The notes beneath the pieces were generated by a model. That model was given only the letters and a program-made list of their open reading frames with translations. It made no database searches and was not told the DNA's origin. A DNA stretch of 35,526 nt from Myxococcales bacterium (GTDB lineage Bacteria > Myxococcota_A > UBA9042), in contig CANMNA010000018.1 in the NCBI GenBank assembly GCA_947499075.1, positions 1-35,526 of the forward strand, in the 5' to 3' direction. The first letter of the stretch is position 1. Every line of letters begins with the position of its first letter. Of this stretch, positions 1-8,171 are shown piece by piece. The position numbers were made by a program, and so were the translations under genes.

Positions 1-303
1 GATCCGCGGCTGCAGATTCCGTCGCAGGGCGATGGCCCAGCGCCGATCTTCGCCGTAGTCGCGGTCGCCTTGCTGACGTGCCTGCTGGCCCTGCCGATCG
101 ACAACAGCCTGATCCTGCGCTGGCAACTCGGTCGGCCCGATGTCGCCCAATGTGGACCGGCGCTCGAGCGCCTGAGCCGGGCGGTGTGCAAGATGCACCA
201 CCCTGGGGACCCGCAGTGTGCGCTGCAGCTGCGGCGGCTGGCGGCACCGGTCGAGTGTCCCAAGCGTGTGCAACAACTGCAGACTTGTCTGCGCAGGCGA
301 TAG
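1..303 (+). CDS. C-terminal end of an unknown membrane-associated protein (5' partial)
   Basis: The frame is open from base 1 to a TAG at 301-303, so the gene begins outside the window. The visible 100 residues contain one hydrophobic stretch (about residues 17-35) followed by a tail with five cysteines and many Arg/Leu residues. An internal TTG at 70 could be read as a start, but it lies inside the hydrophobic segment, which argues for a longer protein entering from the left. The stop is only 6 bases before the VKOR-fusion start, so the two are probably co-transcribed. The cysteine-rich tail would fit an exported substrate of the neighbouring disulphide enzyme, but that is inference. I do not recognise the family. 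Confidence 0.6.
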   Translation, partial: DPRLQIPSQGDGPAPIFAVVAVALLTCLLALPIDNSLILRWQLGRPDVAQCGPALERLSRAVCKMHHPGDPQCALQLRRLAAPVECPKRVQQLQTCLRRR

Positions 304-309
304 CTGGCC

Positions 310-1746
310 ATGGCGTCAAAGCCTGAACAACTGGTGCAGCAGTTTGCCGCCACGCCCCACGGCGGTCTGGTCTGGCGGACGTTGCTGCTGACGCTGGCGC
401 TGATGCTGGTCGCCGCCGGTGTGGCGACTTCGCTGGTCGGGCTGCAGCGCCATGTCGAGATTAGCTATGGCCTCGATGTCGATGTGCCGCCGCTCTGTGC
501 GACGTCGGCGAGCGCCGACCTGTGCCGGTCCGCCATGACCTCGTGGCTGGGCAAACCGTTTGGCGTGCCGGCCGCGGCCTTTGGGCTGGCCGCCCACCTG
601 GTGACATTTCTGCTGCTGCTGGTAGTGGCGGGCGGCGCGGCAGTGGCGGCCTGGCCGCTGGTGCGCTTTGCGCTGGTCGGCCTGCGGATGGTGATGCCGA
701 TCTTGGCGCTGGCCTTGCTGGTTTTTCTCGGCGTGGGTCGCTTGATCCTGGGCCACTCGTGCGAGATTTGCCTGATTATGCACGTGGTCAACACGCTGGC
801 GCTGGCGGCGCTGGCCATGACGGTCCAAGCCTACGGCCGGCGGTTGCACAGCGAAACGGGTCGGTTGCCGGCGTGGGCGACCGTGCTGGCCCTGGCCTTG
901 GTTGCGGTCGCGGTGCCCAATCTTGCCAGTGGCGCGGCGCGCAAGCTCGGCGGCGTCGTGCTGACCGATGCCCAGCGCGCCCGCCGCGAGATCGAGCGCG
1001 CCGATCGGCTGGACTTGCTGCGGCCGTGCCTGGGTCAATGTGTCGGCGGCTTGGTGTGGCAACCGGGCGAGGTACCGGCGGGCAAAGCGCTGGACTTTGG
1101 TCCGGTCGGCAATGGCGCGGCCTACCGGGTGCTGTCGGTCGACCTGACCTGTACGCACTGCCGCACCGAGATGGCCCGCCACGGCATGGCCGCGCTGGCC
1201 ACCGCGCTACAGGCCAAAGGCAGCCCGATTCAGGTGGTGGTGCGGCCGCGCGCCAAGCAATGCAACGCAGCATCGCCGGCCGCGCACTTGGGCGAGCGCA
1301 TGTGCTGGGCCAACGCGGCCTTTGTCTGTGCGTACCGTGCCAAGCCGACCGCTGCCGTGGCGTATTTGGCCGCTGAGCTCAAGCTGGTCAACGAAGACAG
1401 CTACTTTGACCGCGCAACGTGGCTGCGGACCCAGGCGGGCGAGGCGGCCGCGGCGTGCCTAGCCCAAGAAATCGCCAACGGCTTTCCCCAAGTCCGCGAA
1501 CTGGCGCAGACTGGCCAGCGTTGGCAAGACGCTGCCGCGCGCGTGCATCAGGAGTGCAAGAGCGGGCTGGACGATGGGACCAAGCCCGACAAGGTGTTCT
1601 GGTGCTTCGCCGGCCTGCCCGGCATGGCGATTGTGCGGCCGCCGACGGCTACGCCCGCGCGCGGTGTCCCGGCGGAGCCGGGCTTTGTGATCAATGCTGC
1701 CAAAGAGCAGGATTTTCGCTGGGCCTTAGGGGACCCGTGTCTGTAG
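310..1746 (+). CDS. VKOR-family membrane protein fused to a thioredoxin-like domain
   Basis: This is a 478-residue probable disulphide-bond generating enzyme of the inner membrane. The N-terminal half has about five membrane segments (near residues 22-44, 88-110, 125-147, 155-175 and 188-206). It carries the bacterial vitamin K epoxide reductase (VKOR) signature: loop cysteines C63 and C72, an SWLGKPFG segment at 78-85, and the quinone-side CxxC as CEIC at 151-154. A soluble C-terminal domain has a thioredoxin/DsbA-type CTHC at 281-284 plus several further cysteines. In known bacterial VKOR fusions the membrane part reoxidises the attached thioredoxin domain using quinone, replacing DsbB. The gene lies 6 bases after the upstream frame and 12 bases before a cysteine-repeat protein, which suggests one operon for making disulphide-rich exported proteins. 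Family call is strong; the client is inferred. Confidence 0.88.
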   Translation: MASKPEQLVQQFAATPHGGLVWRTLLLTLALMLVAAGVATSLVGLQRHVEISYGLDVDVPPLCATSASADLCRSAMTSWLGKPFGVPAAAFGLAAHLVTFLLLLVVAGGAAVAAWPLVRFALVGLRMVMPILALALLVFLGVGRLILGHSCEICLIMHVVNTLALAALAMTVQAYGRRLHSETGRLPAWATVLALALVAVAVPNLASGAARKLGGVVLTDAQRARREIERADRLDLLRPCLGQCVGGLVWQPGEVPAGKALDFGPVGNGAAYRVLSVDLTCTHCRTEMARHGMAALATALQAKGSPIQVVVRPRAKQCNAASPAAHLGERMCWANAAFVCAYRAKPTAAVAYLAAELKLVNEDSYFDRATWLRTQAGEAAAACLAQEIANGFPQVRELAQTGQRWQDAAARVHQECKSGLDDGTKPDKVFWCFAGLPGMAIVRPPTATPARGVPAEPGFVINAAKEQDFRWALGDPCL

Positions 1747-1758
1747 ACGGAGGCTGAC

Positions 1759-3018
1759 ATGAATGACAAACGAAGCTGGGCGATTGCCGCGGTCCTGATT
1801 GCGCTGATGGCCGGGCTGTTTCTGGTGTATTGGGCCCAACCGCAGCAAACCTGTGGCAACAACACCTGCGACCCGGGTGAGTCGATGGTCACCTGTGCTT
1901 TGGACTGCCCGGGCACCTGCGGCGATGGATTTTGCAACCCAGACGGCGAAGACCTCGCCAATTGCCCGGCCGACTGCAAGCCACCTGGCACACCGGCGGC
2001 GCCCGCTGCGTCAGCCGCGGACGCCACCCCTAGACCATCCGAGGCGGCTTCGGATCCTGTCGCTCCGCCTGCTGCGAGAGCGGCTGCGGCCGCCGCCGAC
2101 CCTGCTGCCGCTGGTGGCGTGGCCGCACCCGCCGCTGGCGCTGCTGCCGACGTTGCCCCCGCCGCGGCTGGCGTGCGCTGTGGCGATGGTTCCTGTGCAC
2201 CCGGTGAGTCCGCGGCGACGTGCCCGGCAGACTGCCAACCGGTCGGTCGCTGCCGCGACCCATCGTTTCGTAAAATCGTCGCCGAAGTCGTCAAGGAATG
2301 CGTCACCGGTTGCTCTTTTGGCGCGGCCAACCCGGTCGTCAAAGTCAGCGAAGCCCAGTTTCGCACCCTGTTCGGCCACGGCAACGACACTGGCATTGGC
2401 GTGCACTTCGCGGTCTTTGGATGCAACGTCTGGAAACCCGACGGCAAGGATTGCTGGGGCTATGACGCCCACTACGCCGAGGCGTCGCAATGCCCCAACG
2501 ACGCTGGCTACGAGTGCGCGACCCGCAGCGAGGGCAAGATCTGCAACTCGGCGGGCGCGCAGGCCAAGTGTCGGCGCTACGCTGGCGCCATCGAGTCCGG
2601 GGTCAAGACATTTCTGGATCGCTGGTCCGACGCCAAGTACTTGCTGCTGTTGGGCACCGCGAGCCGCACCGGCAACACCAAGCTGCCAGGTGGCGAGGAA
2701 GAGATGGCCCAGAAGAACAAAGAGCTGGCGCTGACCCGCGCCGCCAATGTCGAAGGGCTGATCGACCGCTTGCGCGGCGAGTACGAGCAGGCCAAGAAGC
2801 CGATCAACGGCAAGTCGTACAAGGTGGCGCTGGACAACACCAAGCAGTTCTTCGATTCGCCCGGCTTTAAGACGCTAGTCGGGGCGCAGATGAAGGCCGG
2901 AACCGCGGACCCGGGGTTCAAGCCGACCACGGATCTGGCGATCAACCGCTCGGTGATGCTCATTGCGGTGCAGTGCGATGTCACGGCGGAGCTTGCGGCG
3001 ATGGCGGATAAGAAATAG
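1759..3018 (+). CDS. Membrane-anchored cysteine-repeat protein with an OmpA-like C-terminal domain
   Basis: This 419-residue protein starts with an uncleaved-looking signal anchor (about residues 8-25) and GGAGG sits 8 bases before the ATG. Two CGxxxC...CxxDC repeats follow at 32-50 and 54-73, then a very Ala/Pro-rich linker (about 77-138) and a third repeat at 141-159. The rest is cysteine-rich until a C-terminal domain (about 294-407) that resembles an OmpA-type peptidoglycan-binding fold: a strand with LLGTAS, a helix with LTRAANVEGLIDRL, and a final NRSVMLIAV strand in place of the usual NRRVEI. The last match is degenerate, so I treat it as probable. The cysteine repeats should need oxidation, which fits the VKOR fusion directly upstream. 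Likely periplasmic, facing the cell wall. Confidence 0.75.
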   Translation: MNDKRSWAIAAVLIALMAGLFLVYWAQPQQTCGNNTCDPGESMVTCALDCPGTCGDGFCNPDGEDLANCPADCKPPGTPAAPAASAADATPRPSEAASDPVAPPAARAAAAAADPAAAGGVAAPAAGAAADVAPAAAGVRCGDGSCAPGESAATCPADCQPVGRCRDPSFRKIVAEVVKECVTGCSFGAANPVVKVSEAQFRTLFGHGNDTGIGVHFAVFGCNVWKPDGKDCWGYDAHYAEASQCPNDAGYECATRSEGKICNSAGAQAKCRRYAGAIESGVKTFLDRWSDAKYLLLLGTASRTGNTKLPGGEEEMAQKNKELALTRAANVEGLIDRLRGEYEQAKKPINGKSYKVALDNTKQFFDSPGFKTLVGAQMKAGTADPGFKPTTDLAINRSVMLIAVQCDVTAELAAMADKK

Positions 3019-3105
3019 CGCGAACCAATCGTAAGCGCTTTGAGGTCCTCGCAAAACGGCGCTACCGTCACGGCATGCGACACGGGCAGTCGGTCGAGCA
3101 CATGC

Positions 3106-3462
3106 ATGGCCGCCAAAATCGTGATGGGCGTCGTCGCCTTGTTGCACACCTACTTCTTCGTGCTCGAAGCGGTCCTGTGGGGCAAACCGCGGACCAACAA
3201 GGTATTCGGCATCGACGCCGACACCGCCGCCAAGGCTGCCGTATTCGCCAAGAATCAGGGCGTGTACAACTTGTTTCTCGCCGCCGGCTTGGTCTGGGCG
3301 ATCATCCACCCCGACGCCGCCGTCGCGCGCCAGCTTGGCCTGTTCTTTTGCGGATGCATCATCGTCGCGGGCATCGTCGGCGCGGCGACGGCCAACATCC
3401 GCATCTTGTTTGTCCAGGCCGTGCCCGCCGCCATCGCGGCCGCGCTGTTGTGCTGCGCGTAA
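3106..3462 (+). CDS. DUF1304 family small membrane protein
   Basis: A 118-residue protein with four predicted membrane segments. The family pattern is clear: an N-terminal helix ending LHTYFFVLEAVLW, then FGID, then NQGVYNLFLAAGLVW, then CIIVAGIVGAAT, and a final LFVQAVPAAIAA helix. DUF1304 proteins are usually 115-125 residues long, so I chose the ATG at 3106 rather than the longer open frame from 3040, whose first 22 residues are hydrophilic and unlike the family. The molecular function of DUF1304 is unknown. It stands alone, 88 bases after the previous stop and before the next lipoprotein gene. Confidence 0.85.
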   Translation: MAAKIVMGVVALLHTYFFVLEAVLWGKPRTNKVFGIDADTAAKAAVFAKNQGVYNLFLAAGLVWAIIHPDAAVARQLGLFFCGCIIVAGIVGAATANIRILFVQAVPAAIAAALLCCA

Positions 3463-3550
3463 GCGATCCGCCAGGCCCATTTCGGCCTTTGCAACGGCCC
3501 CGGCTGTCGCTATCCTCTCGCGCCCCTCGTGTGGGCGTGACGAGACCGCG

Positions 3551-4753
3551 ATGTTCAAGAGCGTGCACCTCTGCGTATCTGCAATTCTGGTCTGTCTCAC
3601 CTTCGCCGCTGCTGGATGTGGCGACAGTGGTGACTCCAAAGACACTGCCGCCGGTGCTTCAGCCGATGGCGCCGGCGCCGACGGCGGCGGTGTCGATGGG
3701 AAATCGACAAGCGACAGCTCTGCCACCAGTGCGGAGACGCTGGACAGCGCAGCGACAGACACCCCAGACGGCCTTGTCGACGACGAATCCCCACCGCCCG
3801 CGGACGTGCCAGCACCTAAGCCCGATGCGGCGGTCGATGCGGCCCAAGACACGCCGGAGTCGTTGATTTCCTGCCTGACCGGCAACTGTAGCGAGCAATT
3901 GCTGATGTGCCTCGGCGACCAGCCGTGCGCCGACGCCATCGGATGCCTGGGCGGATGCAAAGGCGACACCGCCTGCCTGCTCGGATGCGGCAACGGCCTG
4001 CCCAGCAGCGCCCAGCAAGAGCTGACGTCGGTCGCTCAGTGCGCCGTCCAAGCCGGATGCATCAAGGTCAACTTCATCAACGGCAACTGTGGCAACGGCA
4101 AGTGCGACTTGGGCGAGCAAATCACCTGCCCCAAAGACTGCGGCGGCAGCTCACCCGTGTGCGGCGACGGCAAGTGCGAGCTGGGCGAGCAGCTGACCTG
4201 TGCAATGGACTGCAGCCCACCGCCACCGGGTTGCGGCGACGCCAAGTGCACAGCACCTTTGGAAAATCCGTTTACCTGCAGCAAAGACTGCCCGGCGCCC
4301 AAGTGCGGCGACAGCAAGTGCGATTTGCCATGGGAGACTACGCTGACCTGCGCCGTGGACTGCCCCGGCGCGCTGACCGGCACCTGCGGCGACGGCACCT
4401 GCGATTGGGTCGGCGAGAATCCGTTCACCTGCGCCAAAGACTGCACAGTGCCCAAGTGCGGCGACGCCAAGTGCGACGAGCCGTTTGAAAACAGCCTGAC
4501 GTGCCCCGGCGATTGCAAGCCGGTCAGCAGTGGCAAGCTGGCCAACGTCACCGTGTGCGTGGCCCAAAAATGCAGCAAAGAGTCGCTGGCCTGCGGCGGC
4601 GACTTCGCCGGGTGCTTGCAGCCTGGCATCTGTGCGGGCGGCTGCAAAGACACCACCTGTCTGGACAATTGCGGGGCCAAGCTCAGCGGCGGCAGTGCCC
4701 AAAAGTTCAAGGCCCTCAGGGACTGCATCGCCGCCAACTGCGGCGCGCCCTAG
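3551..4753 (+). CDS. Cysteine-rich lipoprotein with six CGDxKC...CxxDC repeats
   Basis: This 400-residue protein has a lipoprotein signal peptide with lipobox AAGC (C23), then an Ala/Asp/Ser-rich low-complexity linker to about residue 100. Six short repeats follow at 180-197, 204-221, 228-247, 252-271, 279-298 and 303-322, each with the plan CGDGKC...E...TC.xDC (four cysteines). They are flanked by two related cysteine-rich modules, at 108-170 and 336-397, with matching cysteine spacing and a shared GGCK..TxCL..CG core. The ATG at 3551 is preferred because it gives a full lipoprotein signal; the open frame extends upstream without one. The repeats resemble short metal-binding or disulphide-knot motifs common in myxobacterial secreted proteins, but their role is unknown. 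The protein is probably attached to the outer membrane. Confidence 0.82.
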   Translation: MFKSVHLCVSAILVCLTFAAAGCGDSGDSKDTAAGASADGAGADGGGVDGKSTSDSSATSAETLDSAATDTPDGLVDDESPPPADVPAPKPDAAVDAAQDTPESLISCLTGNCSEQLLMCLGDQPCADAIGCLGGCKGDTACLLGCGNGLPSSAQQELTSVAQCAVQAGCIKVNFINGNCGNGKCDLGEQITCPKDCGGSSPVCGDGKCELGEQLTCAMDCSPPPPGCGDAKCTAPLENPFTCSKDCPAPKCGDSKCDLPWETTLTCAVDCPGALTGTCGDGTCDWVGENPFTCAKDCTVPKCGDAKCDEPFENSLTCPGDCKPVSSGKLANVTVCVAQKCSKESLACGGDFAGCLQPGICAGGCKDTTCLDNCGAKLSGGSAQKFKALRDCIAANCGAP

Positions 4754-4755
4754 CG

Positions 4756-5541
4756 ATGCATCCGCGGTCGCGCGGAATTGCCACGGGCAAGCCGGCGGTT
4801 GGGCAAGCGCTGTCGCTGGTGGTTGCTGTGCTCGCTTGGGCCATGCCGGCACTCGGGCAGCAGCCGTTGCAGCGGCAGTATCGGCTCGAGGACTGCGACA
4901 AGCGGATGCTCGCCAAGGTCCAGGTGCGGCCGCGGTGGCTGCCGCCCAACGCGATTGCACTTGGTGTGCCGCCCGATGCGACGACCACCGCCGCTGAGAT
5001 CGCGGTGTTGCTGACCCTGCAAGCCACCCGGACGCAGGCCGACATTGCCAAGATCAAAGCGGAAGCAGGTGACCTGGTGGCGCCGATGCTGGCGCTGCTG
5101 GGAACAATGCCGGCGCACAAGCCCAAGACGGCGGCGTTGTTGCGGATGGCGATAAGTGACCTGGAGTTCTTCTTGTTTCGCGAAAAGCTTGCGCTGCTGC
5201 GTCTGCGGCCTCACCAGGTCGATGCCCGGTTGCGTCCCGCGATTGCGGTGCCCAGGCACCCGGCTTTTCCGTCAGGACACGGCGGGACGGCGCTGGCGTT
5301 GGCGCTGCTGCTGGCCGAGTTGCATCCGCAGTCGCGGGACACGCTGCTGGCGTTTGCCCAGCAGGTCGGATGGCGCCGCGAATTGGCCGGCGTGCATTTT
5401 CCAAGCGACACGGAGGACGGGCGCCGGATTGGCGCTCAGGTCGTGGCGCAACTGCTTGCGACACCTGAGTTTGCTGTGCTCATGCTCGATGCCAAAGTGG
5501 AGTGGCCCCCCACTGCGGCATCGCGGTCGCAAAGCCAGTAA
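4756..5541 (+). CDS. PAP2/class A acid phosphatase-like exported phosphatase
   Basis: A 261-residue protein whose ATG lies 2 bases after the preceding stop, so translation is likely coupled. A signal peptide covers about residues 15-36 (VVAVLAWAMPALGQQ). The three phosphatase motifs of the PAP2/vanadium haloperoxidase superfamily are present: K144 with RP at 151-152 (K-x6-RP), PSGH at 172-175, and R208-x5-H214-x3-D218. H214 would be the phosphorylated nucleophile and H175 the acid-base residue. The motif 3 serine before R208 is replaced by arginine, a mild deviation. It lacks several membrane segments, so it looks more like periplasmic class A acid phosphatases than membrane lipid phosphatases. 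The substrate cannot be told from sequence. Confidence 0.82.
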   Translation: MHPRSRGIATGKPAVGQALSLVVAVLAWAMPALGQQPLQRQYRLEDCDKRMLAKVQVRPRWLPPNAIALGVPPDATTTAAEIAVLLTLQATRTQADIAKIKAEAGDLVAPMLALLGTMPAHKPKTAALLRMAISDLEFFLFREKLALLRLRPHQVDARLRPAIAVPRHPAFPSGHGGTALALALLLAELHPQSRDTLLAFAQQVGWRRELAGVHFPSDTEDGRRIGAQVVAQLLATPEFAVLMLDAKVEWPPTAASRSQSQ

Positions 5542-5625
5542 CCACCAATGTTTGCTCAACCTGTCTCTCAGGTTGCCTGCCGCCGACCGTGCGAGTAGTA
5601 TTCGGCCTCGGCGCAAACCACGTTC

Positions 5626-5641
5626 AGGAGAGTCCACCCTG
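5626..5641 (+). promoter_or_regulatory. Ribosome binding site that decides a CTG start
   Basis: AGGAG at 5626-5630 lies 8 bases before CTG at 5639-5641. CTG is the only codon with suitable spacing that places a complete lipoprotein signal peptide at the N terminus. Initiation at CTG is rare and usually inefficient, so the call rests on the Shine-Dalgarno spacing and the signal peptide. Confidence 0.55.
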
Positions 5642-7510
5642 TCCAAGTCTGCGTTGCTCGCGCTGGTCCTTGCGATTCAAGCTTGCGCCGGGCCTAGCGG
5701 TGTGCCAACAGGCGGCGCTGCGTCAGGCGCGAACCGTGCCGACACTGCGGTCTTTGCAGGCGAGGTGAGCCCGAAAGACGCCGCACCAACCGACACTGGC
5801 GCGCCTGGCAATCAGGTTGATGCCGTTGCGGATAGCGGCACCGACGCTGCAACTGTGTCTGAAGTCGCCTCGTTTGATGACGCAACGCCGCCACCGGACG
5901 CTGTGCCGCCGGCCGACGCTGTGATCTCTGCTGACGCCGTGCCGGATCTTGTCGCCGATGCCACGCCAGATACCGCGGCGGACACTGGCTTAGACGCAAC
6001 CGCGGACGCAGCCGCAGAAATTGCCGTGGCCAAGGGCAAGGTTGCCGTGCTGCTCTCCACTTCGCTGGTCGAGATGGCCCAGTTTGGCAAGACGCTGACC
6101 GTCACCTGCCAAGCGCTCGCTGCCGATGGCACAGCCGCTCCCGATCCGGGTGACTTCAGCGTGACATTTGAGGGTGCCTTCGGAATTGGCAAAGCTGGCG
6201 GATGGACATTTGCCAAGCCCGGCAAAGGAAATGCGGTTTGCGCCTCAGCCAAGCTGGGTACAGGGTCCGCCAGCTTTGTGATCGCCCAAGCAGGCCTCGA
6301 TCCAGGTTTGAGCCGCTTGGCCACCGACTTGGGCAAAGCGTCGGCGTTGGTCCAAGCGGTGGTAGCAGGCGCCTCCAGTCCAGCGGTTCAGGAGAAAGCG
6401 CTGGCGGATTTTCATGCCGTCGGGCTGGTGATGGCGGCCGGACTTGGTGCCGAAACCAAGGTGCTGTTGCCCCTGCCCAAAGGGCTGCCGAGTGCGGACA
6501 AGCTGCTGGCCAAAGGGGTGGTCGCTGGGGCTGACGATGCCGCGTTTGCAACAGCGCTGGCGACATTGAAGGCGGCGCTGGTCGCGACGCGCACGACGCT
6601 TGCCACCATTGACCCCAAGAAGGCCAATGATGTCGATAAGGTCAAGCTTGCGGCCGAGCTGAGCAAGCTGGCTAGCGCCCAGCAGGTGCTTGCTGCCCTG
6701 AAGCCTTCAGCGCTCGGGGTGCTGGCGGCGCTGCCCGAGCTCAACCTGGTCCTGGGCGTCGAGCTGCCCAAAACCGCGCAGAAGCACCACTTGTGGGTGT
6801 CCAAGGTGCTGCATGCCCAGCCGGGGGCGCCTGCCATGCCGCCTTGCCCCAATTGCTTCTCGTTGGTCGAGATCGGCGCCTCGCTGGCGGCGCAGTACGC
6901 GCTGGACTCGGTGCCGAGCTACACCAGCATCTTGAAGGATCTCGGTTGGGTCGTGGGCGAGATGGTCGTGACCATGACCATCAAGGAAGTGATCGACACT
7001 CAGTTTCCGCCTTCGTCCGGTGGTCCCAGTATCGACGCCATCCAGGCCCTGGGTCAGGCCGCCGTGCCCGGCTTGCCGCTGAAGATTCTGGCGAGCAACT
7101 TCGGGGGCAAGCCGGGAGACTGCTCCGTGATTTTCATCACACCGTTGGTGGCCAAGACCATTGTCGACGCGGTCAAGCTGGCGGTGGGCGGCATCCCCTC
7201 GCTCAAAGACCTCAAGACCAAGAGCGCGTGGGAAGCGGCCAAGGTTGTCAAAGAGGCCATCGATCAGGTCAAAGCCACTGCCGAATTGGTCGGTGGTGTC
7301 CCCGAATTGGCTGCCACTGGCGTTGTCACGATGACGGCGCAGCCGGGCTCCACCTTTGACAGCGAAATAGGCTTTATCAACTTGGGCGTGGTGCCCAACA
7401 AGATCAACTGCGGCATCGTACCCAAGCCCCGGATCTTGTACCCATACTGCACCTTTACCGGCAGCGGCACCAGCTTTGAGCTGCTGGTGATCCAGGAGAA
7501 GTGCCTCTAG
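5639..7510 (+). CDS. Large unknown lipoprotein, probably CTG-initiated
   Basis: The open frame is long, but no ATG, GTG or TTG lies near the signal peptide. The best start is CTG at 5639, with AGGAG at 5626-5630 eight bases upstream. From there the protein (623 residues) begins with SKSALLALVLAIQAC, a short lipoprotein signal with the cysteine at about residue 16. A long Ala/Asp/Pro linker follows to about residue 135, then a folded region. That region has an all-beta-like start, an Ala/Leu/Lys-rich helical middle, and a C-terminal part with scattered cysteines (PCPNC near residue 401 and several after it). I do not recognise the family. Neighbouring lipoproteins share the same plan of signal, acidic linker and cysteine-containing domain, so it is probably an outer-surface protein. 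Confidence 0.68.
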   Translation: MSKSALLALVLAIQACAGPSGVPTGGAASGANRADTAVFAGEVSPKDAAPTDTGAPGNQVDAVADSGTDAATVSEVASFDDATPPPDAVPPADAVISADAVPDLVADATPDTAADTGLDATADAAAEIAVAKGKVAVLLSTSLVEMAQFGKTLTVTCQALAADGTAAPDPGDFSVTFEGAFGIGKAGGWTFAKPGKGNAVCASAKLGTGSASFVIAQAGLDPGLSRLATDLGKASALVQAVVAGASSPAVQEKALADFHAVGLVMAAGLGAETKVLLPLPKGLPSADKLLAKGVVAGADDAAFATALATLKAALVATRTTLATIDPKKANDVDKVKLAAELSKLASAQQVLAALKPSALGVLAALPELNLVLGVELPKTAQKHHLWVSKVLHAQPGAPAMPPCPNCFSLVEIGASLAAQYALDSVPSYTSILKDLGWVVGEMVVTMTIKEVIDTQFPPSSGGPSIDAIQALGQAAVPGLPLKILASNFGGKPGDCSVIFITPLVAKTIVDAVKLAVGGIPSLKDLKTKSAWEAAKVVKEAIDQVKATAELVGGVPELAATGVVTMTAQPGSTFDSEIGFINLGVVPNKINCGIVPKPRILYPYCTFTGSGTSFELLVIQEKCL

Positions 7511-7591
7511 CTTGGCGGCCAGATCGGGCGCCGTTCCAATCGGGGGTCGCTCGTTGTGGCATGGCTGAACGGATCGAGCTGGGCCTTGGCT

Positions 7592-7878
7592 GACCTCACC
7601 CGCTCGCGGCCGCTGGCGCGGATGGCTCGTTGTCCGCTCCCTGAAGGGAGAGGGCTTATGAATTTATAGCATTTATGACCTCGTCCACGGCAGGACCCGC
7701 GGCTTGTCTGCAACGGGCGGAAGTCCACGGCGGCATTGTTGCGCGGGCCGCAGATTTGTCGCCAGGGTCGTTCACAGATGTTCGTCATAATAGCTTATAT
7801 TTCATGCGCTTGTCCTCTCCCTTCAGGGAGAGGGCCGCAGCCTGGCCGCGCCCGCGCGGCCAGCTGCGGGGTGAGGTC
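7592..7878. repeat. Dispersed palindromic element, family A copy 1
   Basis: The element is bounded by inverted repeats GACCTCACCC (7592-7601) and GGGTGAGGTC (7869-7878). Just inside each end is a hairpin with arms of the type CTCCC/GGGAG around TGAA or TTCA (near 7637-7654 and 7815-7835), and the core is AT-rich. The outer arms and hairpin recur at 20168-20399. It encodes nothing recognisable, so it resembles a MITE-like or REP-type non-autonomous repeat. The CCTCACCC...CCCTCTCCC style of palindrome is widespread in proteobacterial intergenic DNA. Confidence 0.7.
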
Positions 7879-7940
7879 CAGTCAGGCCAGCCGCAATTGA
7901 CGCGCTAAACCCGGATTCGCGCCCCCCTTTTCGGAACCGC
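7869..7940 (+). repeat. 72-bp conserved right flank of family A, copy 1
   Basis: These 72 bases match 20390-20461 with only three mismatches by eye. The similarity runs past the inverted repeat end, through CCAGTCAGGCCAGCCGCAAT to TTTTCGGAACCGC. The repeated unit is therefore larger than the region between the terminal inverted repeats. Confidence 0.75.
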
Positions 7941-8080
7941 TGCGCCAAGAAAGCTCGGCGCGAAATAGAGGAGGCAACGATGAGCCAACTCGAAATCGCT
8001 TTCAAAACCCAGCGGGTGCGAATCCCGAACGGCCAAAGCTTAGGAACGGTCAAGGAACAACTCGATCGCTTTGGTGCTGC

Positions 8081-8168
8081 AAGGAGCGGCGAGTCGGCTG
8101 TGAAGCCGCGAGCTTGCGACCCACCAAGCAAGCACGAACTGTCCAAGTTATACTTGGACAGTTCCTTA
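8081..8168 (+). repeat. Dispersed repeat family B, copy 1
   Basis: This stretch matches the reverse complement of 33655-33747 over nearly its whole length, including GAGCGGCGAGTCGGCT and CGAGCTTGCGACCCACCAAG. It ends in a perfect 11-bp hairpin, AACTGTCCAAG, loop TTATA, CTTGGACAGTT (about 8136-8162). The second copy keeps the hairpin with one base pair swapped. Confidence 0.8.
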
Positions 8169-8171
8169 CTT

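Larger units (their letters stand above)
7511..7979. other. 469-bp non-coding stretch holding dispersed element copy 1
   Basis: No convincing gene lies here. The stretch holds the palindromic element at 7592-7878 and the rest of its conserved right flank to 7940. CCAATCGGGGGTC near 7536 also occurs before the second copy near 20049. The last bases (7967-7974) form a strong Shine-Dalgarno sequence for the short frame that starts at 7980. Confidence 0.6.

Noticed and set aside
2875..3993. 372-residue frame on the - strand
   Set aside because: It crosses two well supported + strand genes and the gap between them, has no ribosome binding site and no domain.
7592..7878. An insertion sequence with a transposase
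   Set aside because: The element is under 300 bases and no frame resembles a transposase. Only terminal inverted repeats and hairpins are seen.
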